Assembly: GCF_004135735.1 (NCBI RefSeq)
Contig: NZ_CP012670.1
Location: forward strand, 6,402,501-6,466,500
Length of the DNA: 64,000 bases
Source: Sorangium cellulosum
GTDB taxonomy: Bacteria; Myxococcota_A; Polyangia; Polyangiales; Polyangiaceae
Direction: 5' to 3'
The translations under genes and the position numbers were made by a program. The notes beneath the pieces are model-generated. The model made no database searches. It was not told the DNA's origin and saw only the letters and a program-made list of their open reading frames with translations. Shown here one piece after another: positions 8,521-16,081 of this stretch (the stretch's first letter is position 1; the number at the start of each line of letters is the position of its first letter).

Positions 8521-9498
8521 TCACGCCTTCGGCTCGACCTCGAGATCGGGCAGCCCTTCCAGCTTCGCCTCGCCCTCCGGGGCGAGGGGCGGGGCGCGCC
8601 TCCCCTCGCGGCGGGGGACCATGACCCGGAGGGCGCGCGGGAGGCACTCCACCACGAGCGGCGTGGTCCCGGCTTCCTCGCCGTCGATGAGCACGTGCTG
8701 GGGTGGATCGGTGGTGAGGCGGAACCTCCGGGCGGCGAGGAATCCGATGTTGTCGCGCTCGACCGGCTCGCCTTCCATCGCGGTCTTCAGCAGGTGCAGG
8801 CCGGCCGCGACCGCCTCGACCAGCGTCGTGGCCGACACGATGGTCAGGTCGAGCTGACCGTCCTCGGGCGAGACGACGGATGGCCCCTGCGCCAGCACCG
8901 TGCGCGCGGGCGCCATGTTCGCGATCGTCACGGCGGTGGCCCGGCAGTGGATCCGCTGATCGTCCGTCTCGATCTCGACCCCGAACGGCGAGAGGCTCAT
9001 CAGCTTCTTCAGCCCGGTGCCGACGTACGCGAGCACGCCCCAGCGCTGCTTCAGCTCCTGCGGCGTCTCGCCGACCGTGTCGGCGTGGAGCCCGACCGCG
9101 GAGAGCAGGACCATCGTCCGCCCGTTCGCGCGGGCGACGTCGATGGGCAGCGGCTCGCCGCGGGCGAGGACCTCCAGGGCCCCCTCCAGGGTGTCCGGGA
9201 TGCCCAGCGTGTGCGCGATGGAGTTCGCCGTGCCGAGCGGCACGATGCCGAGGCAGACGTCTGTCCCGACGAGCGCGGACGCCACGCTCGACACCGTCCC
9301 GTCGCCCCCCGCCGCGATCACCAGCGACGCGCCCTCGCGGCAGGCCGCCTCCGCGCACGCGGCGGCGCTGCGGCCCGGCGCCGTCTCGTGGACGCGCAGC
9401 GCGAGCTCGCCCCCGAGCCGGGCGGGGAGCGACTCGGCCACATCGCCGGCACGACCCGCAGCGGGGTTGAGGACGAGCGCCGCTCTCCGTCCAGTCAT
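8521..9498 (-). CDS. Diacylglycerol/lipid kinase family protein (YegS/DagK-like)
   Basis: 325 residues. The N-terminal catalytic lobe begins ALVLNPAAGR and carries the nucleotide-binding AAGGDGTVSSVASAL motif at about 62-76 and VPLGTANSIAHTL at about 85. These are typical of the DAGK_cat domain, which phosphorylates diacylglycerol, sphingoid bases or related lipids with ATP. The C-terminal beta-sandwich includes DGEEAGTTPL near 285. Length matches the family. Substrate cannot be inferred. It is not in an obvious operon (gaps of 134 and 292 bp). Confidence 0.85.
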   Translation of the reverse strand: MTGRRAALVLNPAAGRAGDVAESLPARLGGELALRVHETAPGRSAAACAEAACREGASLVIAAGGDGTVSSVASALVGTDVCLGIVPLGTANSIAHTLGIPDTLEGALEVLARGEPLPIDVARANGRTMVLLSAVGLHADTVGETPQELKQRWGVLAYVGTGLKKLMSLSPFGVEIETDDQRIHCRATAVTIANMAPARTVLAQGPSVVSPEDGQLDLTIVSATTLVEAVAAGLHLLKTAMEGEPVERDNIGFLAARRFRLTTDPPQHVLIDGEEAGTTPLVVECLPRALRVMVPRREGRRAPPLAPEGEAKLEGLPDLEVEPKA

Positions 9499-9632
9499 CC
9501 TGCCATCCTAGGGCACGCCGTGCCGGGGCGCGAGGCGCGCGGGCCACGGAGAGCGCCGCGGCGCCCCGGGGCGCGCGGAGCCAGCCTGGGCCGTGCGGCG
9601 CGCCCGGGCGGGCGAGGGCCCGCGCGCGGCGA

Positions 9633-10352
9633 TCAGCGCGGCGCCTCCCACGGGTGATCCGGGTAGAACGCCCGCATCATCCGCGCGGTGTACGCGACGA
9701 GGTTCGCGGAGCCCTCGGCCCTCGTCCGCAGCGGCGAGTCGAAGAACGGCGTGAGGACCCCGGCGAGCATCGCGAAGGCGGTCGCGTCGACGCCCGCGGG
9801 GCGCTCGCCGAAGAGGCACGGCTTGTCCCCGAGGATCGTGGAGAGCGCGTCCAGCGAGCGCGCGCCGAGCTCGACGATCTCCTCGTCCGAGTGCCGCGTG
9901 ACGCCGACGGCGCGGTACGACTCGCGCACGCGCGCGAGCAGCTCCTCGCGCAGCTTCGGGCGCAGCTCCTCGGGCGCGCCGTCGACGAAGTGCGCCGGCC
10001 CCTTGGCGAAGTTCTCCGGGATGAGCCAGCGCATGCGGCCCGAGATCGCGGCGAAGTGGTTCTCGAGCATGCGCTCGACGGCCCACGCCTCGGCGCGCTG
10101 GCGCGCGTCGAGGCCCGCGTCGAGATCCTTGCCGTGCTTCCTCTCGAGGTGCTCTCGGATGAAGTGCGAGTCGGCGATGCGGGCGCCGTCGTCGTCGATG
10201 TAGGGGAGCTGCCCCTTCGGCGACGCGTCGGGGCGCCCGCGCTCCTTTCTGTAGGGCAAGCCCAGCAGCTTGAGCTGGACCTCGGTCTTGGTGACGTAGG
10301 GGCTGGCCTCCGGCAAGCCGAACATGGGGCCGAAGCCGTGGAGCGTGATCAT
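9633..10352 (-). CDS. GST-like (Tom37/metaxin/Fax-type) protein
   Basis: 239 residues. ATG at 10352 has GGAG seven bases upstream. The N-terminal thioredoxin-like half (ITLHGFGPMFGLPEASPYVTKTEV, KGQLPYIDDDG, IADSHFIREHLE) and the all-helical C-terminal half (PCLFGERPAGVDATAFAML) match the divergent glutathione-S-transferase group that includes Fax and metaxin homologues. A GSH-conjugating activity is not established for that group. The divergent neighbour is argC, and a palindrome lies in the shared promoter region. Confidence 0.75.
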   Translation of the reverse strand: MITLHGFGPMFGLPEASPYVTKTEVQLKLLGLPYRKERGRPDASPKGQLPYIDDDGARIADSHFIREHLERKHGKDLDAGLDARQRAEAWAVERMLENHFAAISGRMRWLIPENFAKGPAHFVDGAPEELRPKLREELLARVRESYRAVGVTRHSDEEIVELGARSLDALSTILGDKPCLFGERPAGVDATAFAMLAGVLTPFFDSPLRTRAEGSANLVAYTARMMRAFYPDHPWEAPR

Positions 10353-10410
10353 GGGCAATCTCCGGGTGCTCTCGAGTCCGTCGTGGACCTCGCCCGATGT
10401 ACCCCCGCCC

Positions 10411-10432
10411 TGCTGACAGCCTGGTGTCAGCA
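10411..10432. promoter_or_regulatory. Operator-like palindrome between GST-like gene and argC
   Basis: TGCTGACA-N6-TGTCAGCA with perfect 8-bp arms, about 60 bp upstream of the GST-like start. It is a candidate repressor site and no cognate regulator is identified. Confidence 0.4.
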
Positions 10433-10437
10433 ACCTC

Positions 10438-10571
10438 GCGCGGCGCGGGGGGTGGCCTCGTCCGGGGGGCTCACCGGAGGGGTTGGCGTGTAGGCGGGCC
10501 ACAAAATAGGCCCGCCGGAGCGCAAGCCCCGGAGGTGAGCCCCCTGGGCGAGGCCACCCCCCGCGCCGCGC
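10438..10571. repeat. Large inverted repeat with 38-bp arms
   Basis: Arms 10438-10475 and 10534-10571 are reverse complements with two mismatches in 38. The interior is again palindromic around GGCGGGCC-ACAAAATA-GGCCCGCC, so the whole 134 bp can fold as one long hairpin. It lies between two divergent genes, so a terminator role is unlikely. Confidence 0.85.
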
Positions 10572-10658
10572 CGATCGCCTCCCTCCAGGCCTCCGGGCCC
10601 CGCGGGGCGGGCAGAACCCCTGGTCCCGCGGGCGGGCTCGGCGTATGGACAGGCCATC

Positions 10659-11609
10659 ATGCACCGGGTGTTCATCGACGGACAGGAAGGAACCACGGGT
10701 CTCCAGATCCGGGAGCGGCTGCACGGTCGCCCCGACCTCCATCTGCTCGAGATCGACCCGGAGCGACGCAAGGACCCGGCGGCCCGCCGCGCGCTGATCA
10801 ACGAGGCGGATGTGCTCATCACCTGCCTGCCCGACGACGCCGCGCGCGAGTCCATCGGCCTCATCGAGAACCCGAGGACGCGCGTCATCGACCCGAGCAC
10901 GGCGCACCGGACCGCCGACGGCTGGGTGTACGGCTTCCCGGAGCTCCGCCCCGGGCAGCGCGACGCCATCCGGGGCGCGCGGCGCGTGACGGTCCCGGGG
11001 TGTCACGCGACCGGGTTCCTCGCCCTCGTGGTCCCGCTCGTCGCAGAGGGCCTCCTGCCCAGGGACGCCCGCGTGGTCGCGCGCTCGCTCACCGGCTACA
11101 GCGGCGCCGGGCGCAAGATGATCCAGGCGTACGAGCAGGCCGACGCCGCCCGCCGCGAGCAGCTCCGCGGCTCGCGCCCGTACGCGCTCACCCTGCAGCA
11201 CAAGCACCTGCCGGAGATGCGCGCCCTCGCGGGGCTCGACAGGGCGCCCCTCTTCGAGCCGGTCATCGGCAACTTCTACAAGGGCATGCTCGTCTCCGTG
11301 CCCCTGTTCGCCGACGCCCTGAGCCGGCCGGCGACGCCCGCGGCGCTGCACGAGCTCTATGCGTCCTTCTACGCCGGGGAGCGCTACCTCCGGGTGATGC
11401 CGCTCGGCGGCCAGGACGCGCTGGACGGCGGGTACCTCAGCCCCCTCGAGTGCAACGACACGAACCGCCTCGATCTGTTCGTGTTCGGCAACGCGGAGCA
11501 GCTCCTGCTCGTGGCGCGCCTCGACAACCTCGGCAAGGGCGCCTCCGGCGCGGCGGTGCAGAACCTGAACCTGATGCTGGGCGCGCCGGAGCACACCGGC
11601 CTCGACTGA
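10659..11609 (+). CDS. argC: N-acetyl-gamma-glutamyl-phosphate reductase (type 2)
   Basis: 316 residues. NADPH-dependent reduction of N-acetylglutamyl phosphate to the semialdehyde, third step of arginine synthesis, cytoplasmic. The N-terminus is the short type-2 form (VFIDGQEGTTGLQIRERL). DPSTAHRT and the active-site cysteine in VPGCHATGF are present, as are QHKHLPEM and the C-terminal GKGASGAAVQNLNLM. Length fits ArgC type 2. No other arg gene is adjacent. Confidence 0.92.
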   Translation: MHRVFIDGQEGTTGLQIRERLHGRPDLHLLEIDPERRKDPAARRALINEADVLITCLPDDAARESIGLIENPRTRVIDPSTAHRTADGWVYGFPELRPGQRDAIRGARRVTVPGCHATGFLALVVPLVAEGLLPRDARVVARSLTGYSGAGRKMIQAYEQADAARREQLRGSRPYALTLQHKHLPEMRALAGLDRAPLFEPVIGNFYKGMLVSVPLFADALSRPATPAALHELYASFYAGERYLRVMPLGGQDALDGGYLSPLECNDTNRLDLFVFGNAEQLLLVARLDNLGKGASGAAVQNLNLMLGAPEHTGLD

Positions 11610-11695
11610 CCCCCACGTCACGCCGGGGCCCGGGGCCGTCGTGGACCGCGGTGGATGCGGCCCCGCCCCGCGGACGCCCCGGCGCCCGCTCCCTC

Positions 11696-12382
11696 GTGCG
11701 ACGCGCCGACCGCCTCTTTCAGATCCTCCAGATCCTGCGCCGGAGCCGGGCGCCGGTCACCGCGTCCGCGCTCGCGGAGGAGCTCGAGATCTCGACGCGC
11801 ACGGTCTACCGCGACATCGCGGACCTCCTGGCCCAGCGCGTGCCGATCCGCGGCGAGGCCGGCACCGGCTACGTGCTGGAGCGCGGCTTCGACATGCCCC
11901 CCTTGATGCTCACGCCCGACGAGATCGAGGTCGCGGCCCTCGGCGCGCAGTGGGTCGCCCACCGCGGCGACGCCGCGCTGCGGAGGGCGGCGCGGGATCT
12001 CATCGCGAAGATCGCCGCGACCGTGCCCGAGCACCTCCGCCACTTCGTGCTCGAGCCGACGATGGGCGCCCCGCCCGCGCCGGACCAGGCGCCCGACGCG
12101 CTCGACATGGCCGCGGTGCGCGCCGCGATCCGCGCCGGCACGAAGATCGCGCTGCGCTACCGCGACGAGCGGGATCGCGAGAGCGAGCGCGTCGTGTGGC
12201 CCGTCGCGGTGGGGTATTTCGAGTCGACGCGCATCCTCGCGGCGTGGTGCGAGCTCCGCCAGGACTTCCGCAACTTCCGGACCGACCGCGTGCTCGGCGC
12301 GACGTTCCTGAAGGAGCGCCACGGCGAGCGGCCGAGCGCCCTCCGCGCGCGGTGGCGCAAGACCGTGGCCCCGAGGCGGTGA
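11696..12382 (+). CDS. YafY/PafC-type HTH-WYL transcriptional regulator
   Basis: 228 residues if started at GTG 11696 (VRRADRLFQIL). An in-frame GTG at 11651 is the alternative. Residues 1-65 form a DeoR-type winged helix (RLFQILQILRR, TASALAEELEISTRTVYRDIADL). The C-terminal WYL domain includes DEIEVAALGAQWV and the ligand/ssDNA-sensing core near LRYRDERDRESERVVWPVAVGYF and ILAAWCELRQDFRNFRTDRV. Family members respond to DNA damage or small ligands. The target is not evident from the context. Confidence 0.85.
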   Translation: MRRADRLFQILQILRRSRAPVTASALAEELEISTRTVYRDIADLLAQRVPIRGEAGTGYVLERGFDMPPLMLTPDEIEVAALGAQWVAHRGDAALRRAARDLIAKIAATVPEHLRHFVLEPTMGAPPAPDQAPDALDMAAVRAAIRAGTKIALRYRDERDRESERVVWPVAVGYFESTRILAAWCELRQDFRNFRTDRVLGATFLKERHGERPSALRARWRKTVAPRR

Positions 12383-12495
12383 TCCGCGGGAGCGCGCGAG
12401 GGACGACGCCCCGCCGAGCGGCCCCCCCGCGACGCGGGCGAGCGCGCCGAGGGACTGACGCGCGCGCGCCGGCGCGAGCCCCCCGCGCGCGTCGC

Positions 12496-14400
12496 TCAGG
12501 GGCAAGCCCCGATGCTCCAGAGGCCGGGCGCCTCCACGTGGAGCGTGACGACCTTGTTCTTGTCGAGGCCCAGCGCCTCATGCGCGCCCGTGGTCACGTA
12601 GGCGACGAAGATCTGCTGTCCCCCGACGTCCACGATCTGCTTCTCGACGCGGCCGTGGATCTCGTGCTCCGCCACCGACGCGGTGATCGCGTTGCAGGCG
12701 AAGGGCACGTGGCTCACGTGAGCGAGCATGATCGGACTCGAGGCGTTGAAGCCGGTGATCGAGAGCCCCGTGAACCGCCCGTCCGCGTCGTCGCTGCTCG
12801 GATCCGTGAGCGGCGTGAAGGTCCGGCCCCCCTCGAGGTTGTAGAGGTTCGCGAGGGAGCCCGGCGCCTTCGGGTCGCTCGCCATGAACGTGACCTTCCC
12901 CTCGTCCGACGGCCTCTCCTCGTTGATGCGGTAGAGCCCCACGCCGCCAGCGAAGCTCGCGGCGCCCAGGAGGCGCTGGAGGCCGCGGTCGTATCCGGCG
13001 TTCTGGCGGTTCTCGAGCAGGAAGTACTGGTCCGGCTTCGAGGTCTCGATCTTGTAGATCGTCGGCTCGACGCTCTGCCCCAGGAACTCCGCGCCGGCCG
13101 ACTGCACGACGGGGATATCGTGCGCCGGGGCCCCGGCCTCGATCACGGTCGGCGCGAGGAACCCGGCGTGGAGCCGGCTCCAGGCGGACATCGCCACGGG
13201 CGTCGAGCCGCTGGGCGAGCCGCTCGTCGCGCCCCAGTTCCCGCTCGCCATCACGCACCACGCCCCGACCGGGGTCGGGCCCTTGTAGAGATCCGGCAAG
13301 TAGAGGGCCAGGTGCCCGAGCTCGTGGACGATGACGCCCACGGTGGCCGGCAGGGTGGTGGGCACGCCGCGGATCGCATGGACCTGCCGCTCGCCGATCG
13401 CGGCGTAGTGGGTGAGGATCTTCCCGTCGAGCGTGATCGGCTCCTTGAACTTCAACACGTGCGCCCAGACGGATGGCGTCTTGCTGGTGTTCGCGCTCTC
13501 GTAGCCGGCCACGACGAAGAGCACGTCGAGCTCGTCGCGGCCGATCGTGCCGTCCGCGTCGGTGTCGTACGCGGCGAAGTTGACGTAGGGATTGGCCATC
13601 ACCAGCGCCTCCTTGAGGTAAAGCTGGAGGAGCGCGTACTCTTTCTTGCTGTTCGGGTGCGCGAACGGGAGCTTGATCCGGACGATGCCGTCGTTGGTGG
13701 TGCCGTGGGTCTCCGTCGCGCGGACGAAGGAGAACCTCCCGCGCGACATGTCGGCGTAGTAATGATTCACCGAGCCCGGCGAGCTCCCGTACAGGGTCTG
13801 CTTCCAGTACGCGATGTCGGTCTCGAAGTTGCCGGTGAACGCGCCCGGGGCGGCGATCCCGCCCCCCTGGGTGAACTCCAGGAGGACGGTGAGCAGCGGG
13901 CGCCGGGTCCCCTTCACCACGGGCGGGGCCGCGAACGAGCGCCGACCCACGTTCCGCGCGGTCGCCGCGTCCCACAGGGCGGAGAGCGCCTCGTCGTCGA
14001 TGCGCGGGAGCAACGCCGGATCCACGGGGCCGCCCAGCGCGCGGAGATCGCGGACCAGGATCCCGGAGGGGACGAGCGCGGGGGCGCCGCTCGCGTCCCG
14101 CCCGAGCTCGGCGACCTCGTGGTCGCCCGTGGCGTCGTTCATCACGACGACGGTGCCGTCCCGCATCCGGAGGTAATCGAAGTGCTCGTCGCCGATCACC
14201 TCGGCGCGGAACGTCGCGCCCGTGGCGTCGAGCGGGATCTCGCGCAGCCCGGGCTCGGCGCTCACGGCGGCCGCCGGACGGCTCGCGGAGACGGCGCTCG
14301 CCAGCGCGGCGAGGGCGACGAGCCCGAGCCTCGCCCCGCGTCGCGCGCCGAAGATCCCCCGCTTCTCCCCCCTGCCTGCGCCGTCGTCACGAGATGTCAT
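12496..14400 (-). CDS. M6-family secreted metalloprotease (immune inhibitor A-like)
   Basis: 634 residues. ATG at 14400 has GAGGAGG nine bases upstream. After a basic N-region, a hydrophobic signal sequence (LGLVALAALASAVSASRPAAA) directs export. The zinc site is HELGHLALYLPDLY near residue 355 (HExxHxxxxxD, M6 type). DTDADGTIGRDELD near 280 looks like an EF-hand-type calcium loop, and GNWGATSGSPSGSTPVAMSAWSR follows as in M6 enzymes. The C-terminal ~150 residues form an accessory domain. A sigma-54-type promoter and an upstream palindrome suggest control by the divergent FHA activator. Confidence 0.88.
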   Translation of the reverse strand: MTSRDDGAGRGEKRGIFGARRGARLGLVALAALASAVSASRPAAAVSAEPGLREIPLDATGATFRAEVIGDEHFDYLRMRDGTVVVMNDATGDHEVAELGRDASGAPALVPSGILVRDLRALGGPVDPALLPRIDDEALSALWDAATARNVGRRSFAAPPVVKGTRRPLLTVLLEFTQGGGIAAPGAFTGNFETDIAYWKQTLYGSSPGSVNHYYADMSRGRFSFVRATETHGTTNDGIVRIKLPFAHPNSKKEYALLQLYLKEALVMANPYVNFAAYDTDADGTIGRDELDVLFVVAGYESANTSKTPSVWAHVLKFKEPITLDGKILTHYAAIGERQVHAIRGVPTTLPATVGVIVHELGHLALYLPDLYKGPTPVGAWCVMASGNWGATSGSPSGSTPVAMSAWSRLHAGFLAPTVIEAGAPAHDIPVVQSAGAEFLGQSVEPTIYKIETSKPDQYFLLENRQNAGYDRGLQRLLGAASFAGGVGLYRINEERPSDEGKVTFMASDPKAPGSLANLYNLEGGRTFTPLTDPSSDDADGRFTGLSITGFNASSPIMLAHVSHVPFACNAITASVAEHEIHGRVEKQIVDVGGQQIFVAYVTTGAHEALGLDKNKVVTLHVEAPGLWSIGACP

Positions 14401-14449
14401 GTCCGCATCCTCCTCGAGCCGCGTTGGGCCGCGTTCGCGGGGGCGCATC

Positions 14450-14465
14450 GCAACGCATGTGCCGG
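14450..14465 (-). promoter_or_regulatory. Sigma-54 (-24/-12) promoter of the M6 protease gene
   Basis: On the minus strand the sequence reads CCGGCACATGCGTTGC. The GG at 14463-14462 and the GC at 14451-14450 are separated by exactly 10 bases, and GGCAC and TTGC match the consensus TGGCAC-N5-TTGC. Predicted transcription start is near 14438, giving a 38-base leader to the ATG at 14400. Confidence 0.65.
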
Positions 14466-14556
14466 CCCTGGCCAGCGCGGATCGCCGCGATTCCAGGCCG
14501 ATTTACGCGCCCTCGGCGAGCGCTCCTCCCCCGGGCGGCACGCCGTCGCGACACCC

Positions 14557-14572
14557 GTCACGCGCGCGTGAC
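14557..14572. promoter_or_regulatory. UAS-like palindrome GTCACG-N4-CGTGAC
   Basis: Perfect palindrome in the divergent region between the protease and the FHA activator, centred ~102 bp upstream of the protease -24 element. Outer GCGACA/TGTCGC arms extend the symmetry. The same GTCACG-N4-CGTGAC core occurs twice upstream of the lipoprotein gene at 20572. It is a candidate enhancer site for the activator encoded next door. Confidence 0.6.
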
Positions 14573-14650
14573 AGCCGCTGTCGCGGCGGCAGGACAGCGG
14601 CCCCGCGGGCGCGCCGGTTCCGGGTTGACGCGGCACTCCTCAGGAGCACC

Positions 14651-16081
14651 ATGGCGCTCATGGGCGACGATTCCGGGGCGGCCTGCACGCTCACGAGCTT
14701 CGATCAAGGCCGCGCTCTCCGGCTCCCGGCGCTCTCCGTGACGGTCACCCTCCCGGACCGGCGCACGCTCACCGCGCCGCTCGATCTGCGCCCCCTCGTC
14801 GTCGGGGCGGGCGCGGACTGCGATCTGATCCTGTCCGATCCCCGCGCCTCGCGGAGGCACTGCGAGATCCGGATGACCGAGCGGGGAATCCTCCTCCGCG
14901 ACCTGGGCAGCAAGAACGGCACGCTGGTCCGCGACGTCCGGATCGTCGAGGCCTTCCTCCCGCCGGGCGTCCCCGCCACGGTCGGCGGGTCCGAGATCGT
15001 CGTCGGCCCCACGGGCTCCGCGGCGGTGCTGCCGCTCTCCGCGGCGAGCGCGTTCGGCGAGGCGGTGGGCCGGAGCCTGACCATGCGCGCCCTGTTCGCC
15101 AAGCTGGAGCGGGCAGCCCCGACCGACGAGACCCTGCTCCTGCTCGGCGAGTCCGGCACCGGCAAGGAGGTGCTCGCGCGGGCGATCCACGCCCGGAGCC
15201 CCCGCAGGGACGGGCCCTTCGTCATCGTGGACTGCGGCGCCGTGGCCCCGAACCTGGTCGAGAGCGAGCTCTTCGGCCACGCCCGGGGCGCGTTCACGGG
15301 CGCGGCGGCGGCGCGGCCAGGCCTGATCGAGCAGGCGAACGGGGGCACGCTCTTCATCGACGAGCTCGGCGAGCTCCCGCTCGACCTGCAGCCGAAGCTG
15401 CTCCGCGCCATCGAGGGGCGGCAGATCCGGCGCCTCGGGTCGAACGAGTGGCTCCCGTTCGACACGCGGATCGTGGCGGCCACGCACAGGAACCTGCGCG
15501 CGCGGGCCCAGGACGGGTCGTTCCGGGCGGATCTCTACTTCCGGCTCTCGGTGGTGGAGGTCCACGTCCCGGCGCTCCGGGAGCGGAAGGACGACATCCC
15601 GCTGCTCGTCGAGCGCTTCCTGGCCGGGCGCGATCCGCCGCGCGCGCTCACGGACCTGCCGCCGGGCGCGCTCGCCTTGCTGGAGGCCCACGACTGGCCC
15701 GGGAACGTGCGCGAGCTCCGGAACACCGTCGCGCGCCTCGTCCTCTTCCCCGAGCTGCTCCACGAGATCGTCGGCGCCGCGCCGGGGGCGGGGGCGGAGC
15801 CGCGGGCGACCCCCGGTCCGGATCGCGGGGGCCTCGATCCGTCCGGTGCGGCGCCCTCGGGCGCATCGGAGGCGGGCCCTGGGGAGGCTCGCCTCCGGAG
15901 GCTCCTCGAGCTGCCGCTGCCGGAGGCGCGGGAGGCGGTGATGGAGGAGCTGGAGCGCGCTTACGTGACCGAGAAGCTCCGCCAGCACGGGGGCAACATC
16001 TCGCACGCGGCCGACGCGATGGGCGTCTCCCGCCAGCTCGTCCACCGGCTGATCCAGCGCTACGGCCTGCGCGCCCGATGA
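14651..16081 (+). CDS. FHA-domain sigma-54-dependent activator (enhancer-binding protein)
   Basis: 476 residues. AGGAG is five bases before ATG 14651. An N-terminal FHA domain (~40-115) shows ASRRHCEI and GSKNGT, which bind phosphothreonine peptides. The central AAA+ domain (~150-375) has Walker A LLGESGTGKEV, the sigma-54-contacting GAFTGA loop at about 213 and Walker B GGTLFIDELGELP. The C-terminal Fis-type HTH (~445-476) is NISHAADAMGVSRQLVHRLI. FHA-type activators are known in Myxococcus. The stop overlaps the kinase start by ATGA, so the phosphothreonine source is probably the coupled kinase. Confidence 0.93.
   Translation: MALMGDDSGAACTLTSFDQGRALRLPALSVTVTLPDRRTLTAPLDLRPLVVGAGADCDLILSDPRASRRHCEIRMTERGILLRDLGSKNGTLVRDVRIVEAFLPPGVPATVGGSEIVVGPTGSAAVLPLSAASAFGEAVGRSLTMRALFAKLERAAPTDETLLLLGESGTGKEVLARAIHARSPRRDGPFVIVDCGAVAPNLVESELFGHARGAFTGAAAARPGLIEQANGGTLFIDELGELPLDLQPKLLRAIEGRQIRRLGSNEWLPFDTRIVAATHRNLRARAQDGSFRADLYFRLSVVEVHVPALRERKDDIPLLVERFLAGRDPPRALTDLPPGALALLEAHDWPGNVRELRNTVARLVLFPELLHEIVGAAPGAGAEPRATPGPDRGGLDPSGAAPSGASEAGPGEARLRRLLELPLPEAREAVMEELERAYVTEKLRQHGGNISHAADAMGVSRQLVHRLIQRYGLRAR

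Noticed and set aside
14573..14650. Sigma-54 promoter for the FHA activator itself
   Set aside because: No GG-N10-GC element with TGGC/TTGC character is present on the plus strand between the palindrome and the ATG.
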